NCBI GenBank assembly: GCA_963792075.1
Contig: CAWBUW010000002.1
Location: 496,001-560,000, forward strand
Length of the DNA: 64,000 nt
Origin: CAWBUW01 sp963792075
GTDB lineage: Bacteria; Chloroflexota; Anaerolineae; Anaerolineales; UBA4823
Reading direction: 5' to 3'
Shown: positions 8,884 through 17,721 of the stretch, piece after piece
Layout: each line of letters starts with the position of its first letter
Numbering within the stretch: the stretch's first letter is position 1
Position numbers and translations under genes: made by a program
Notes under the pieces: model-generated
What the model saw: the letters and a program-made list of their open reading frames with translations, nothing else
Database searches by the model: none
Told to the model about the DNA's origin: nothing

Positions 8884-9876
8884 TTGACCAAAGCGTTAAT
8901 TTTAGGTATCAATGGTCAGGATGGCTCCTACCTGTCCGAACTGCTGCTGGCTAAAGGCTACACCATCGTGGGCTGGCTTCCTACAGGGGTTCCCACCCCT
9001 TTAGATAATATTGCGCATTTACTAGGTCCAGGCGAGACGGCCCAGGTGCAGCTTGTCCAGGGACATTTGAACGACCAGGCTGGCTTATATACACTGATCG
9101 AGGAGGTTCAACCAGATGAAGTGTATAACCTGGCGGCGCCTTCTTTTCCTGCAGGTTCGTGGGAGCAGGCCGCGATGGTCGGCGATATCGCCGGGCTCGG
9201 CGTAGCGCGCCTGCTTGACGCCGTCCGCCAGGCGCGCCCTCAAGCTCGCTTTTACCAGGCCTCTACCAGCGAAATGTTTGGCGAACCGGTGGAAACCCCG
9301 CAGTCGGAGCGCACCCCTTTCCATCCGCGCAATCCTTACGGCGTAGCCAAGCTCTACGCTCATTGGATGGTGGTTAACGCTCGTATTAAGTATGGGCTGT
9401 ATGCCGTGAGTGGCATTCTATATAACCATGAAAGCCCGCGCCGTGGGCTTGAATTTGTCACCCGCAAGATCACACATACTGCTGCAAAGATAAAGCTGGG
9501 GTTGGCAGACCGGCTGGCGCTGGGCAACCTGGAAGCCCGGCGGGATTGGGGGTATGCCGGCGATTATGTCCAGGCCATCTGGGCGATGCTGCATCAGGAA
9601 GAGCCAGAAGACCTGGTGATTGGCACCGGGCAGGCGCGGACAGTAGGTGAGTTTTGTACACGGGCTTTTGGATGCCTGGGATTGGACGCAAAGGACTATG
9701 TTGTACAAGATCCCAATCTCTATCGCCCATCCGAGGGCCTGGACCTGGTGGCTGATCCCCGCCGGGCCAAAGAGAAATTGGGCTGGGTGTCAGGTACAAG
9801 CTTTGACCAAATGGTGCATAGGATGGTTGAACATGATATGAAACTACTAAGCTCTGAACTGGAAGGAAAAAATTAA
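8884..9876 (+). CDS. GDP-mannose 4,6-dehydratase-like SDR, divergent paralogue
   Basis: A 330-residue extended SDR clearly related to Gmd: GINGQDGSYLSELLL at the N-terminus, YNLAAPSFPAGSW, QASTSEMFGEP, YGVAK (YxxxK), HESPRRGLEFVTRKIT, and LGNLEARRDWGYAGDYV. It differs from the 4055 enzyme at the NADP phosphate site: where Gmd has RRAST, this protein reads GWLPTGVPTPLDN, with no arginine pair. It may prefer NAD or have become a reductase or epimerase acting on the Gmd product. The TTG start at 8884 is supported by GGGAGGAG. It ends one base before wecB, so the two are co-transcribed. Confidence 0.82.
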   Translation: MTKALILGINGQDGSYLSELLLAKGYTIVGWLPTGVPTPLDNIAHLLGPGETAQVQLVQGHLNDQAGLYTLIEEVQPDEVYNLAAPSFPAGSWEQAAMVGDIAGLGVARLLDAVRQARPQARFYQASTSEMFGEPVETPQSERTPFHPRNPYGVAKLYAHWMVVNARIKYGLYAVSGILYNHESPRRGLEFVTRKITHTAAKIKLGLADRLALGNLEARRDWGYAGDYVQAIWAMLHQEEPEDLVIGTGQARTVGEFCTRAFGCLGLDAKDYVVQDPNLYRPSEGLDLVADPRRAKEKLGWVSGTSFDQMVHRMVEHDMKLLSSELEGKN

Positions 9877-9877
9877 C

Positions 9878-11032
9878 GTGTCTGCCCTCCCACGCAAGTT
9901 GCGCGTCTTATCGGTATTTGGAACAAGACCTGAGGCAGTGAAAATGGCGCCGGTGGTGAAACGCCTGGCACAAACCCCTGAGATTGAGTCTCGTGTGTGT
10001 GTCACGGCGCAGCACCGCCAGATGCTGGACCAGGTTTTAGAGATTTTCTCGGTCACTCCGGACTATGACCTGGACCTGATGCGGCCGAACCAGTCCCTGG
10101 CCGAAATCACTGCCGCGGTTTTTACACACCTGGACCCCGTCATCACGCAATTCCAACCTGATTGGCTGCTGGCCCAAGGGGATACGACCACGGTGATGGC
10201 CACCGCGCTGCTGGCATATTACCGCCGTGTGGGTTTTGGTCACGTGGAGGCAGGGCTGCGCAGTGGGGATAAATGGCAGCCATTCCCTGAAGAGATTAAC
10301 CGCAAGGTGGCCGGGTTGGTCGCGGATTTGCATTTCGCGCCGACGGAATGGTCTCGCCAAAACTTACTGCGTGAACATGTGTCGCCTGAGAACATCCTTG
10401 TCACGGGGAACCCGGTCATCGACGCACTGCGTGAAGTAGCCGGATTGCCTGAAACAACGCAGGTGCGGGAACTTTTTGAGCGTATTGGCGTCGGTACAGG
10501 GGACACTGGGAAAAAATTGATCCTGGTGACGGCGCACCGGCGGGAGAATTTCGGCCAGCCGCTGGAGGATGTTTGCACAGCCTTGCGAGCGTTAGCGCAG
10601 ACATACGCCGGCTCAGTGCACATTGTTTACCCGGTGCATCTGAACCCAAATGTGCAAGAGCCGGTTTATCGTTTACTGTCTGGGATTGAGAACATCACCT
10701 TATTACCCCCGTTGGATTACCTGCCCATGGTCCAGGTGATGAAGCGTGCCCGCCTGGTTTTGACCGACTCGGGCGGCTTGCAGGAAGAAGCCCCTGGACT
10801 GGGGGTGCCTGTTTTGGTGCTGCGTGAGGTGACCGAAAGACCGGAAGGTGTTACAGCCGGCACCGTGCGCCTGGTGGGTACAAACCCCGGTCGCATCCTG
10901 GCAGAGGCGCGTCGTTTGCTGGATGACCCTCTTGCTCACGAGCAGATGAGCCGTGCCGTAAACCCCTACGGTGATGGCCATGCCGCAGAACGAATTGTGG
11001 AAGCGCTACTGGTTCATGGAGAGAACAAATGA
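9878..11032 (+). CDS. wecB: UDP-N-acetylglucosamine 2-epimerase (non-hydrolysing)
   Basis: A 384-residue GT-B-fold enzyme that interconverts UDP-GlcNAc and UDP-ManNAc. It shows FGTRPEAVKMAPVVKRL, AQGDTTTVMA, GHVEAGLRSGD, TAHRRENFG, TDSGGLQEEAPGLGVPVL and the C-terminal NPYGDGHAAERI. The start is GTG at 9878, right after the previous stop, and the end overlaps the next ATG by four bases (ATGA). Together with the dehydrogenase at 15212 it can supply UDP-ManNAcA, and the WecG-family transferase at 20035 is the natural user. A WbpI-type cousin is encoded at 57578. Confidence 0.94.
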   Translation: MSALPRKLRVLSVFGTRPEAVKMAPVVKRLAQTPEIESRVCVTAQHRQMLDQVLEIFSVTPDYDLDLMRPNQSLAEITAAVFTHLDPVITQFQPDWLLAQGDTTTVMATALLAYYRRVGFGHVEAGLRSGDKWQPFPEEINRKVAGLVADLHFAPTEWSRQNLLREHVSPENILVTGNPVIDALREVAGLPETTQVRELFERIGVGTGDTGKKLILVTAHRRENFGQPLEDVCTALRALAQTYAGSVHIVYPVHLNPNVQEPVYRLLSGIENITLLPPLDYLPMVQVMKRARLVLTDSGGLQEEAPGLGVPVLVLREVTERPEGVTAGTVRLVGTNPGRILAEARRLLDDPLAHEQMSRAVNPYGDGHAAERIVEALLVHGENK

Positions 11033-12000
11033 ATACTGGATCTTTTTGGCACGACAAACGCGTGATTGTCACGGGCGGAGCCGGTTTTCTTGGCTCTTTT
11101 GTGCAGGAACGTTTACGGAACTTAGGTGCCGGTGAAATTTTTGTGCCGACGATCGATGAATATGATCTCACTCAACTGGCGCACATCGAGCGTATGTTCG
11201 ATACGGCCGGGCGTACCCGCCCTGAGCTGAAAACGGTTGTCATTCACCTGGCAGCCCTGGCAGGCGGCATTGGTGCGAATAGAGCCCGACCGGCGGACTT
11301 TTTCTATATCAACCTCATGATGGGCGCTCAACTCATGCATGTAGCCTGGCAGCGCCAGGTGGAAAAATTCGTGGCAATTGGCACGGTATGCGCATATCCC
11401 AAGTTCACCCCGATCCCCTTCCGCGAGGAAGAGCTATGGAATGGCTATCCGGAAGAAACGAATGCGCCCTATGGCCTGGCGAAGAAAATGCTTCTGGTCC
11501 AGGCGCAAGCCTACCGTGAACAGCATGGTTTTAATGCGATTTATCTCCTGCCGGTGAACCTGTATGGGCCGCGCGATAATTTTAATCTTGAAACCTCGCA
11601 TGTGATCCCCGCGCTGATCCGCAAATGCCTGGAAGCGCAGGAACGTGGAGAGAAGGAAGTCGTGCTCTGGGGAGATGGGTCTCCAACGCGCGAATTCCTC
11701 TATGCCGGAGATGCAGCGCTTGGCATTTGCATGGCTGCAGAAAAACTTAATCGCAGCGATCCAGTCAACCTGGGTTCGGGGAATGAGATCAGCATCAAAG
11801 ACCTGGCCACTTTGATCGCCCGCCTGACGGGGTTCGGCGGACGCCTGGTTTGGGATACCAGCAAGCCGAACGGCCAACCACGCCGCGCTCTGGATGTATC
11901 CAAGGCCGAGCAATATTTTGGCTTTCGCGCCCAGGTAGGTTTCGAAGAAGGCCTGCGTAACACGATCGAGTGGTACCTGGCTCAACGTAAACAAGGATAA
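11029..12000 (+). CDS. GDP-L-fucose synthase-like NAD-dependent epimerase/reductase
   Basis: A 323-residue SDR protein with the N-terminal VTGGAGFLGSFVQERL loop, HLAALAGGIGANRARPADFFYIN (compare the AAxVGGIxAN motif of GDP-fucose synthase), GTVCAYPK, YGLAKKM (YxxxK) and NLYGPRDNFNLETSHVIPAL, all matching the GDP-4-keto-6-deoxymannose epimerase-reductase family. The inferred role is to convert the Gmd product to GDP-L-fucose or a related 6-deoxyhexose. It overlaps wecB by four bases and precedes the glucuronate epimerase by four. Specificity is not certain because many bacterial homologues have shifted substrates. Confidence 0.82.
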   Translation: MNTGSFWHDKRVIVTGGAGFLGSFVQERLRNLGAGEIFVPTIDEYDLTQLAHIERMFDTAGRTRPELKTVVIHLAALAGGIGANRARPADFFYINLMMGAQLMHVAWQRQVEKFVAIGTVCAYPKFTPIPFREEELWNGYPEETNAPYGLAKKMLLVQAQAYREQHGFNAIYLLPVNLYGPRDNFNLETSHVIPALIRKCLEAQERGEKEVVLWGDGSPTREFLYAGDAALGICMAAEKLNRSDPVNLGSGNEISIKDLATLIARLTGFGGRLVWDTSKPNGQPRRALDVSKAEQYFGFRAQVGFEEGLRNTIEWYLAQRKQG

Positions 12001-12004
12001 TCAG

Positions 12005-12976
12005 ATGAAATATCTGGTCACTGGCGCGGCAGGTTTTATTGCGAGTCGGGTGTCGGACCTGCTCCTCGAAGCCGGGCACACAATCGTAGGGGTGGATAAC
12101 CTCAATGATGCCTATGATGTGCGCATGAAGGAGTATCGCCTGAAGCGATTGCTCCCAAAGTCGGGATTCACTTTTCACAAGCTGGATATCGCAACCCGCG
12201 ATCAGGTGGAACCTCTGGATGCGGAAGGCCCGTTCGATGCAGTTATCAACCTGGCAGCACGGGCTGGAGTCCGGCAGGCGGTGGAGAACCCCTGGGTGTA
12301 CCTGGATACCAATACGATGGGTACGCTGAACATGCTCGAGCTTTGCCGTCGCTTAAATGTCCCCAAGTTCCTCCTCGCTTCTACCTCCAGCATTTACGGC
12401 GCGGATGCCCCGATCCCCACGCCTGAAACCGCCTCCAGCGACCGGCCCCTGCAGCCTTACGCGGCCAGTAAGAAGGGCGCCGAAGTGCTGGCTTATACTT
12501 ACCATTACTTGTACAAAGTAGACGTCAGCGTGGTGCGTTATTTCACGGTGTATGGCCCAGCAGGACGCCCGGATATGGTCATGTTCCGCCTGGCGAAATG
12601 GATCACTGAAGGTGAAACCGTACGCATGAACGGGGATGGGACTCAATCACGTGGCTTCACCTACCTGGACGATATTGCCCGCGGCACGATCCTGGCGCTC
12701 AAACCGGTGGGTTACGAGATCCTCAACCTGGGTGGGCATGAAGCGATTACGATGAATGAATTGATCCAAATGTTGGAAGAGATGATTGGGCGTAAGGCGC
12801 ACCTGGAGTATTATCCATTCCATCCTGCGGACATGCAGGCGAACCTGGCAGACGTCAGCAAAGCACGCCAGATGTTGGGTTGGAGCCCAGAGTTTACTCT
12901 GCAGCGCGGTGTGCGCAACCTGGTGGACTGGTATATGCAGGAACGCAGTTGGGCCAGCCAGATTGCTACTCCCTGA
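12005..12976 (+). CDS. UDP-glucuronate 4-epimerase-like SDR
   Basis: A 323-residue SDR with VTGAAGFIASRVSDLLL, then DNLNDAYDVRMKEYRL, which matches the DNLNDYYD signature of CapI/WcvA glucuronate 4-epimerases. It also has NLAARAGVRQAVENP, STSSIYGA, YAASKKGAE (YxxxK), RYFTVYGPAGRPDM and a C-terminal HPADMQANLADVSKA. It would convert the UDP-glucuronate made by Ugd (7537) to UDP-galacturonate. The glycine loop reads GAAGFIAS where GFIGS is usual. Spacing to its neighbours is 4 and 13 bases, so it belongs to the same operon. Confidence 0.8.
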   Translation: MKYLVTGAAGFIASRVSDLLLEAGHTIVGVDNLNDAYDVRMKEYRLKRLLPKSGFTFHKLDIATRDQVEPLDAEGPFDAVINLAARAGVRQAVENPWVYLDTNTMGTLNMLELCRRLNVPKFLLASTSSIYGADAPIPTPETASSDRPLQPYAASKKGAEVLAYTYHYLYKVDVSVVRYFTVYGPAGRPDMVMFRLAKWITEGETVRMNGDGTQSRGFTYLDDIARGTILALKPVGYEILNLGGHEAITMNELIQMLEEMIGRKAHLEYYPFHPADMQANLADVSKARQMLGWSPEFTLQRGVRNLVDWYMQERSWASQIATP

Positions 12977-12989
12977 TCAAGGAGCCAAA

Positions 12990-15215
12990 GTGAAGCAGCT
13001 TTCGCAAAATATGCAATCCGGGCTGCTCCGGGTTGAAGAAGTTCCAGCACCGGATGTGCAGCCTGGGCGTGTCCTGGTGCAGACAGCTTACTCACTAATC
13101 AGTGCAGGCACAGAACGTTCGCTGGTCGAAACCGGGCGTAAGAGCCTGGTGGGCAAGGCGCTCTCACGGCCGGACCAGGTGCGCAAAGTGCTGCGTTCAG
13201 CGCAGCAGTTGGGGCTGCAGGCCACTTTCAGTTTAGTCAAATCCCGCCTGGACGCGCGCATGCCGTTGGGCTATAGCTCGGCGGGCGTGGTCCTTGCCGT
13301 GGGCGCTGGAATTGAGGGCCTGAAGGCCGGCGACTGGGTCGCCTGCGGCGGGGCTTCTGCCGGGCATGCGGAAGTGATGAGCGTACCGCGTAACCTGTGC
13401 GTGCCTGTGCCTGAGGGAGTGACTCTGCGCCAGGCAGCTTTTGCCACCGTGGGTGCGATAGCCCTGCAGGGGATCCGCCTGGCGGATGTGCGTATCGGTG
13501 AGGTCGTGCTGGTGATCGGCCTGGGATTACTGGGTAACCTGACTGTGCAGATGCTAAAAGCTTCCGGCTGCAGCGTGGCCGGTTATGACCCCAATTCGCA
13601 GCGCTGCGAACTGGCCTTGAAGTTGGGAGCAGATTACGCCTTTTCCGACGAGAAGTTGTTGGAAAGCACGCTGGCGCATCTCTCTATGTCGCATGGCGCC
13701 GACGCCGTGATCATTACCGCAGGCACCTCCAGCAGCCGCCCGGTGGAGATGGCCGGGGAGCTGTGCCGCGACAAGGGCAAGGTGATTGTGGTGGGAGCGG
13801 TCGGGCTGACCCTGCCGCGGGGTCCCTATTACAACAAGGAAATTTCGTTTGCCATCTCTCGCTCCTATGGTCCGGGCCGGTATGACCTCACCTATGAAGA
13901 GAAGGGGAGCGACTATCCATATGGTTACGTGCGCTGGACGGAAGGGCGCAATATGCACGCCTTCCTGGGGCTGCTCAAAGAGCGCAAAGTGGACGTCGAC
14001 AGCCTGGTGACGCATACTTTTCCCTTAGACCAGGCCATTGAAGCCTATGACCTGATCAGCGGTAAACGCCAACCAGCCTCCCCTGAAACACCTGGGCTGT
14101 CTTTCATGGGGGTGCTCTTTGAGTATCCTCAATTAGCCGACTTGAACCGGCGGGTTGAGATGCAGCCAGCCAGCGGTCGGTCCGCCTTGGCTTCACCGGA
14201 CACGCTGAAGATCGGTGTGATTGGCGCCGGGAATTTCGCTCGCAGCATGCTGCTGCCTCACTTGAAGGGACATCCGCAAATAACCCTGGCCGGGGTGGCT
14301 ACGCGGACGCCATTGGAGAGCCGGGATGTGGCTGACCGCTTCGGTTTTGGGTATGCTGCCACCGATCCAGACCAGGTTTTGCAGGACGCCGCCATCCAGG
14401 CGGTAATCATTGCCACGCGGCACGACTCGCATGCCAGCCTGGCTGTACGCGCCCTGCAAGCGGGCAAAGCCGTACACGTGGAAAAGCCGCTGGCGATGAC
14501 GGAGGTTGAGCTGGAGGCGGTCGTTGAGGTTTATCGTCAACTGGCCGCGGGTGCCGGTGCATCCCCCTTCTTGATGGTTGGCTTCAACCGCCGCTTTGCG
14601 CCATTGGTGCGCCAGGCTGCAGATTTCTTTGCCCTGCGCAGCGAACCGTTGGCGATGTCTTTCCGCATCAATGCGGGTTATCTGCCCCTGGATCACTGGA
14701 CGCAGGACCTGGAAGTTGGCGGCGGCCGGATCGTGGGCGAGGTCTGCCACTTCCTGGATCTCTTCCAGTTCCTGGCAGGTGCGCAGCTGACCAGTGTGTA
14801 TGCCCGTGCCTTGCCCAACCAGGGCCGTTATCGAGATGATAACTTGGCGATTACCGCTGCACTGGCAGATGGATCTGTCGGTAATGTACTGTACGTTGCC
14901 AATGGCGATAAAGCGCAGGGCAAAGAATACCTGGAAATTTTCTGTGAGGGCTCTGCAGCCGTGTTGGATGATTACCAGAGCCTGGCGCTTTACCGCGGCC
15001 GGAAACAGGTCTCTCGCCAGGGGGCGCGGGATAAAGGACATCACGGTGAGATGCTCGCCTGGGTAGAGGCGCTCCGGAGCGGTCAATCCGAACCGGTGCC
15101 TTTTACGCACGCGGTCACCGCAACGCGAGCAACATTTGCTGTGCAGCAATCTTTGTCCAGCGGCCAGCCTGTCTCGCTTCCTGTTCTGGATACCCTGAAA
15201 GGATCATCTGAATGA
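12990..15215 (+). CDS. Bi-domain oxidoreductase: zinc-type alcohol dehydrogenase fused to Gfo/Idh/MocA domain
   Basis: A 741-residue fusion. Residues about 1-380 are a medium-chain dehydrogenase (SAGTERSLVETG, MPLGYSSAGVV, GDWVACGG, the nucleotide loop VIGLGLLGNLTVQML). From about residue 405 a Gfo/Idh/MocA oxidoreductase follows (IGVIGAGNFARSMLLPHLKG, IATRHDSHASLAVRAL, VEKPLAMTE, GFNRRFAPLV). Such fusions are known from polysaccharide loci, where the reaction is unproven but probably an oxidation-reduction pair on a nucleotide or lipid-linked sugar. The frame is open from 12786, but the GTG at 12990 with GGAGCC upstream is the start. It overlaps wecC by four bases. Confidence 0.85.
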   Translation: MKQLSQNMQSGLLRVEEVPAPDVQPGRVLVQTAYSLISAGTERSLVETGRKSLVGKALSRPDQVRKVLRSAQQLGLQATFSLVKSRLDARMPLGYSSAGVVLAVGAGIEGLKAGDWVACGGASAGHAEVMSVPRNLCVPVPEGVTLRQAAFATVGAIALQGIRLADVRIGEVVLVIGLGLLGNLTVQMLKASGCSVAGYDPNSQRCELALKLGADYAFSDEKLLESTLAHLSMSHGADAVIITAGTSSSRPVEMAGELCRDKGKVIVVGAVGLTLPRGPYYNKEISFAISRSYGPGRYDLTYEEKGSDYPYGYVRWTEGRNMHAFLGLLKERKVDVDSLVTHTFPLDQAIEAYDLISGKRQPASPETPGLSFMGVLFEYPQLADLNRRVEMQPASGRSALASPDTLKIGVIGAGNFARSMLLPHLKGHPQITLAGVATRTPLESRDVADRFGFGYAATDPDQVLQDAAIQAVIIATRHDSHASLAVRALQAGKAVHVEKPLAMTEVELEAVVEVYRQLAAGAGASPFLMVGFNRRFAPLVRQAADFFALRSEPLAMSFRINAGYLPLDHWTQDLEVGGGRIVGEVCHFLDLFQFLAGAQLTSVYARALPNQGRYRDDNLAITAALADGSVGNVLYVANGDKAQGKEYLEIFCEGSAAVLDDYQSLALYRGRKQVSRQGARDKGHHGEMLAWVEALRSGQSEPVPFTHAVTATRATFAVQQSLSSGQPVSLPVLDTLKGSSE

Positions 15216-16489
15216 AAGTCTGTATCTTAGGTCTGGGTTATATCGGCTTACCCACGGCAGCCATGTTCGCCACGCACGGTGTGCAGGTGCTGGGGGTGGA
15301 CGTGAACGACCAGGTGGTCGCGACGCTGCAGAGCGGCAAGATCCATATCCACGAACCGGGCTTGCTGGACCTGGTGCAGGATGCTCTCACCACTGGGAAT
15401 CTGCAGGTCAGCCACCAGCCAGAACTGGCTGACGCTTTTTTGATCGCAGTACCGACCCCATTTTATGAAGACAAGACTGCCGATATGCGCGCGGTGACCT
15501 CAGCAACTGAAGCCATTGTGCCTTACCTGCGCCCGGGGAACCTGGTAGTACTCGAGTCCACTTCACCGCCCCGCACGACGGTAGATTTGGTGCTGCCTAT
15601 CCTGGAGAAGTCCGGGCTGAAGGCAGGGCGGGATTTTTACCTGGCTTATTCCCCCGAACGTGTGCTGCCGGGTAAAATCCTGGATGAGCTGGTGCAAAAC
15701 GCACGCGTGATCGGTGGCCTGACTCCGGCCTGCGCCCGGCTTGGACGGGAATTGTACGCCCACTTTGTGCGCGGTGAAATTGTCGAAACCGATGCCACCA
15801 CCGCCGAGATGGTCAAATTGATGGAAAATACTTACCGGGATGTGAATATTGCGATTGCCAACGAGTTTTCCCGCCTGGCAGATCGTTTTGGGGTGGATGT
15901 ATGGGATGCGATCAGCCTGGCTAACCGCCACCCGCGCGTGAAAATCCTCCGTCCAGGCCCGGGTGTGGGAGGTCACTGCATCAGCGTGGATCCCTGGTTC
16001 TTCGTACAGGCCGCCCCTGACCTGACCCCGTTGATCCACACGGCCCGGCTGGTCAACGATGCACAACCGCATTTTGTGGTCCAATTGGTACAGCGTTTGA
16101 TGGGTGATCTGACCGGACGGCGCATTGCAGCCCTTGGATTAGCGTTCAAACCGGATGTAGATGATCTGCGTGAGAGTCCCACGGTGGAGATATGCCAATT
16201 ACTCTCCCAGGGAGGCGCACAGGTGAAGGCATTTGAGCCTTTCCGCCCGGATATGGGTTTTGAAGGTTTTCAAACCATGCTGACTCTGGATGCGGCGGTG
16301 AAGGATGCTGAATTGATCCTGCTTCTGGTTGGCCATGCGCAGTTCCGCGCCTTAGATCCGGTCCACCTGGCGCAGCTCACCTCGGCGCGCCAGGTTCTGG
16401 ACACGGTCAATGGTTTGCCTCTGGCGGATTGGAAAGCAGCCGGCTTTGTGCTCTCCAGGCTGGGAGCCGCAAAGCCGGAGCCCAGGTAG
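15212..16489 (+). CDS. wecC: Nucleotide-sugar dehydrogenase, UDP-ManNAc/UDP-GlcNAc dehydrogenase type
   Basis: A 425-residue UDP-sugar 6-dehydrogenase. The N-terminal loop is GLGYIGLPTAAMFA, the middle holds ESTSPPRTT and SPERVLPGKI, and the catalytic cysteine lies in PGVGGHCISVDPWF, the form typical of WecC and WbpA rather than Ugd. The C-terminus has GLAFKPDVDDLRESPT. With wecB (9878) it would make UDP-ManNAcA. It could instead be the WbpA-type UDP-GlcNAc dehydrogenase that supplies the WbpB-D-E-I set at 57.6-61.9 kb, since no other candidate of this type is in view. It overlaps the preceding gene by ATGA. Confidence 0.87.
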   Translation: MKVCILGLGYIGLPTAAMFATHGVQVLGVDVNDQVVATLQSGKIHIHEPGLLDLVQDALTTGNLQVSHQPELADAFLIAVPTPFYEDKTADMRAVTSATEAIVPYLRPGNLVVLESTSPPRTTVDLVLPILEKSGLKAGRDFYLAYSPERVLPGKILDELVQNARVIGGLTPACARLGRELYAHFVRGEIVETDATTAEMVKLMENTYRDVNIAIANEFSRLADRFGVDVWDAISLANRHPRVKILRPGPGVGGHCISVDPWFFVQAAPDLTPLIHTARLVNDAQPHFVVQLVQRLMGDLTGRRIAALGLAFKPDVDDLRESPTVEICQLLSQGGAQVKAFEPFRPDMGFEGFQTMLTLDAAVKDAELILLLVGHAQFRALDPVHLAQLTSARQVLDTVNGLPLADWKAAGFVLSRLGAAKPEPR

Positions 16490-16516
16490 TTCAGCGCTGC
16501 TGGTGTAGTTATTGAT

Positions 16517-17719
16517 ATGAGCCAGATGCGCCCTTCTTCGCCTGAGCAGCAAAAAGCGTACAAGGCGCTGTGTTGCATTCTAACAGACCGCTTTTCTCAA
16601 GTGCCATGGACGGATTTGTCAAAGGCGGATTGGATGAATTTGCAGCAGATGGCGTTGCAGCACCGCGTGGGGCCACTGGTGTACTGGAAATTGAAGGGAC
16701 AACTGCTTGATCAGTGGGGCGCGCCTGAAAAGTGGATCGAGCCGCTAACCGATAGTTATTACACCACCTTTGCGTATAATACGCTCTTATTCCGTTCTCT
16801 CTGGCTGATTTTGGCTACATTGTACCTGGAGAAAATCCCGGTGGTACTGCTAAAAGGTGCCAGCCTGGCAACCCAGGTTTACGAGAATATTGGCCTGCGT
16901 CCGATGGGAGATCTGGACTTGCTTTTTGAACGCCAGGATATTCCCACTGCTGCCCGCGTGCTGCAGCAGCAAGGCCTAACGCCGGTGGTGATGGAAGATG
17001 AGGCCACCCCGGATAATCTGAATATTTACGCCCAGCCGTTCACTGGAATGAATAGCCCCGTTGCGGTGGAAATGCATTGGGACCTGTTTGGCCGGGAGAC
17101 GCACCGCTATGAACCAGACCTCGCCTGGTTTATAGCACAAACCGAGCCTTTCCAGCCGCCGCAGAGCGAGCCAGTGCAGATGGGTGATGTACGACTGCCC
17201 TCGGATTCACTGAATTTCATCTATCTGTCTGCGCACGCAGTTTTAAAACATCGGGGTTCCGGAGAGCATTTGCTTTGGTACGTAGACCTGTATCGCCTGG
17301 CCAGCCGAGGGAACCTGGATTGGGAATGGATGGCGGAAGCTGCCCGGCGCATGCACTGGGGCGCCGGCCTGGTAGCTTGTTTGTTAGTGCTGTCTCAGGA
17401 TTTTGGCCTGCCTCTACCCAAAGGGTACCTGGATCAGATTCTCGCTTCGGTAGAAGCGCGGGATCTCGAATATGTGCAGCAGCGGGGTGAAATGAGGAAT
17501 AACTGGCAGGGTTTCCTCACTACGCTCCACCCGTTAAGCTGGCGAGACCGGGGACGATTTCTCTGGGGCGCTGCTCTTCCACAGCCGGCCTACATGCGGT
17601 GGCGCTACCGCCCCTCACCAGAGTGGGCCTGGCCGTTGATGTACCCCTACCGCTGGGTCCGAGGCTTCCTTAAGCTGTTTTTCAACGCTCCAGATACTCC
17701 GCCTCCCGCGGCGAGATAG
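16517..17719 (+). CDS. Nucleotidyltransferase-fold family protein (NTP_transf_5-like)
   Basis: A 400-residue soluble protein. Its centre reads VVLLKGASLATQVYENIG followed by RPMGDLDLLFERQD, the Gly-Asp-x-Asp core of the uncharacterised nucleotidyltransferase family often found in capsule and exopolysaccharide loci. A second acidic stretch, AVEMHWDLFGRETHRYE, follows about 60 residues later. The reaction is unknown; transfer of a nucleotide or sugar phosphate to a carrier is possible. A diverged relative with LKGVHLRAAVY and SDMDLLV is encoded at 56172, on the opposite strand beside the exporter genes. The start is ATG, 27 bases after wecC. Confidence 0.7.
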   Translation: MSQMRPSSPEQQKAYKALCCILTDRFSQVPWTDLSKADWMNLQQMALQHRVGPLVYWKLKGQLLDQWGAPEKWIEPLTDSYYTTFAYNTLLFRSLWLILATLYLEKIPVVLLKGASLATQVYENIGLRPMGDLDLLFERQDIPTAARVLQQQGLTPVVMEDEATPDNLNIYAQPFTGMNSPVAVEMHWDLFGRETHRYEPDLAWFIAQTEPFQPPQSEPVQMGDVRLPSDSLNFIYLSAHAVLKHRGSGEHLLWYVDLYRLASRGNLDWEWMAEAARRMHWGAGLVACLLVLSQDFGLPLPKGYLDQILASVEARDLEYVQQRGEMRNNWQGFLTTLHPLSWRDRGRFLWGAALPQPAYMRWRYRPSPEWAWPLMYPYRWVRGFLKLFFNAPDTPPPAAR

Positions 17720-17721
17720 CC

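Noticed and set aside
12786..12989. Upstream extension of the bi-domain oxidoreductase by 68 residues
   Set aside because: It overlaps the end of the epimerase in another frame. GTG 12990 has an RBS and begins the homology.
14193..15149. Minus-strand 318-residue open frame
   Set aside because: It is antisense to the Gfo/Idh half of the bi-domain oxidoreductase and lacks family motifs.
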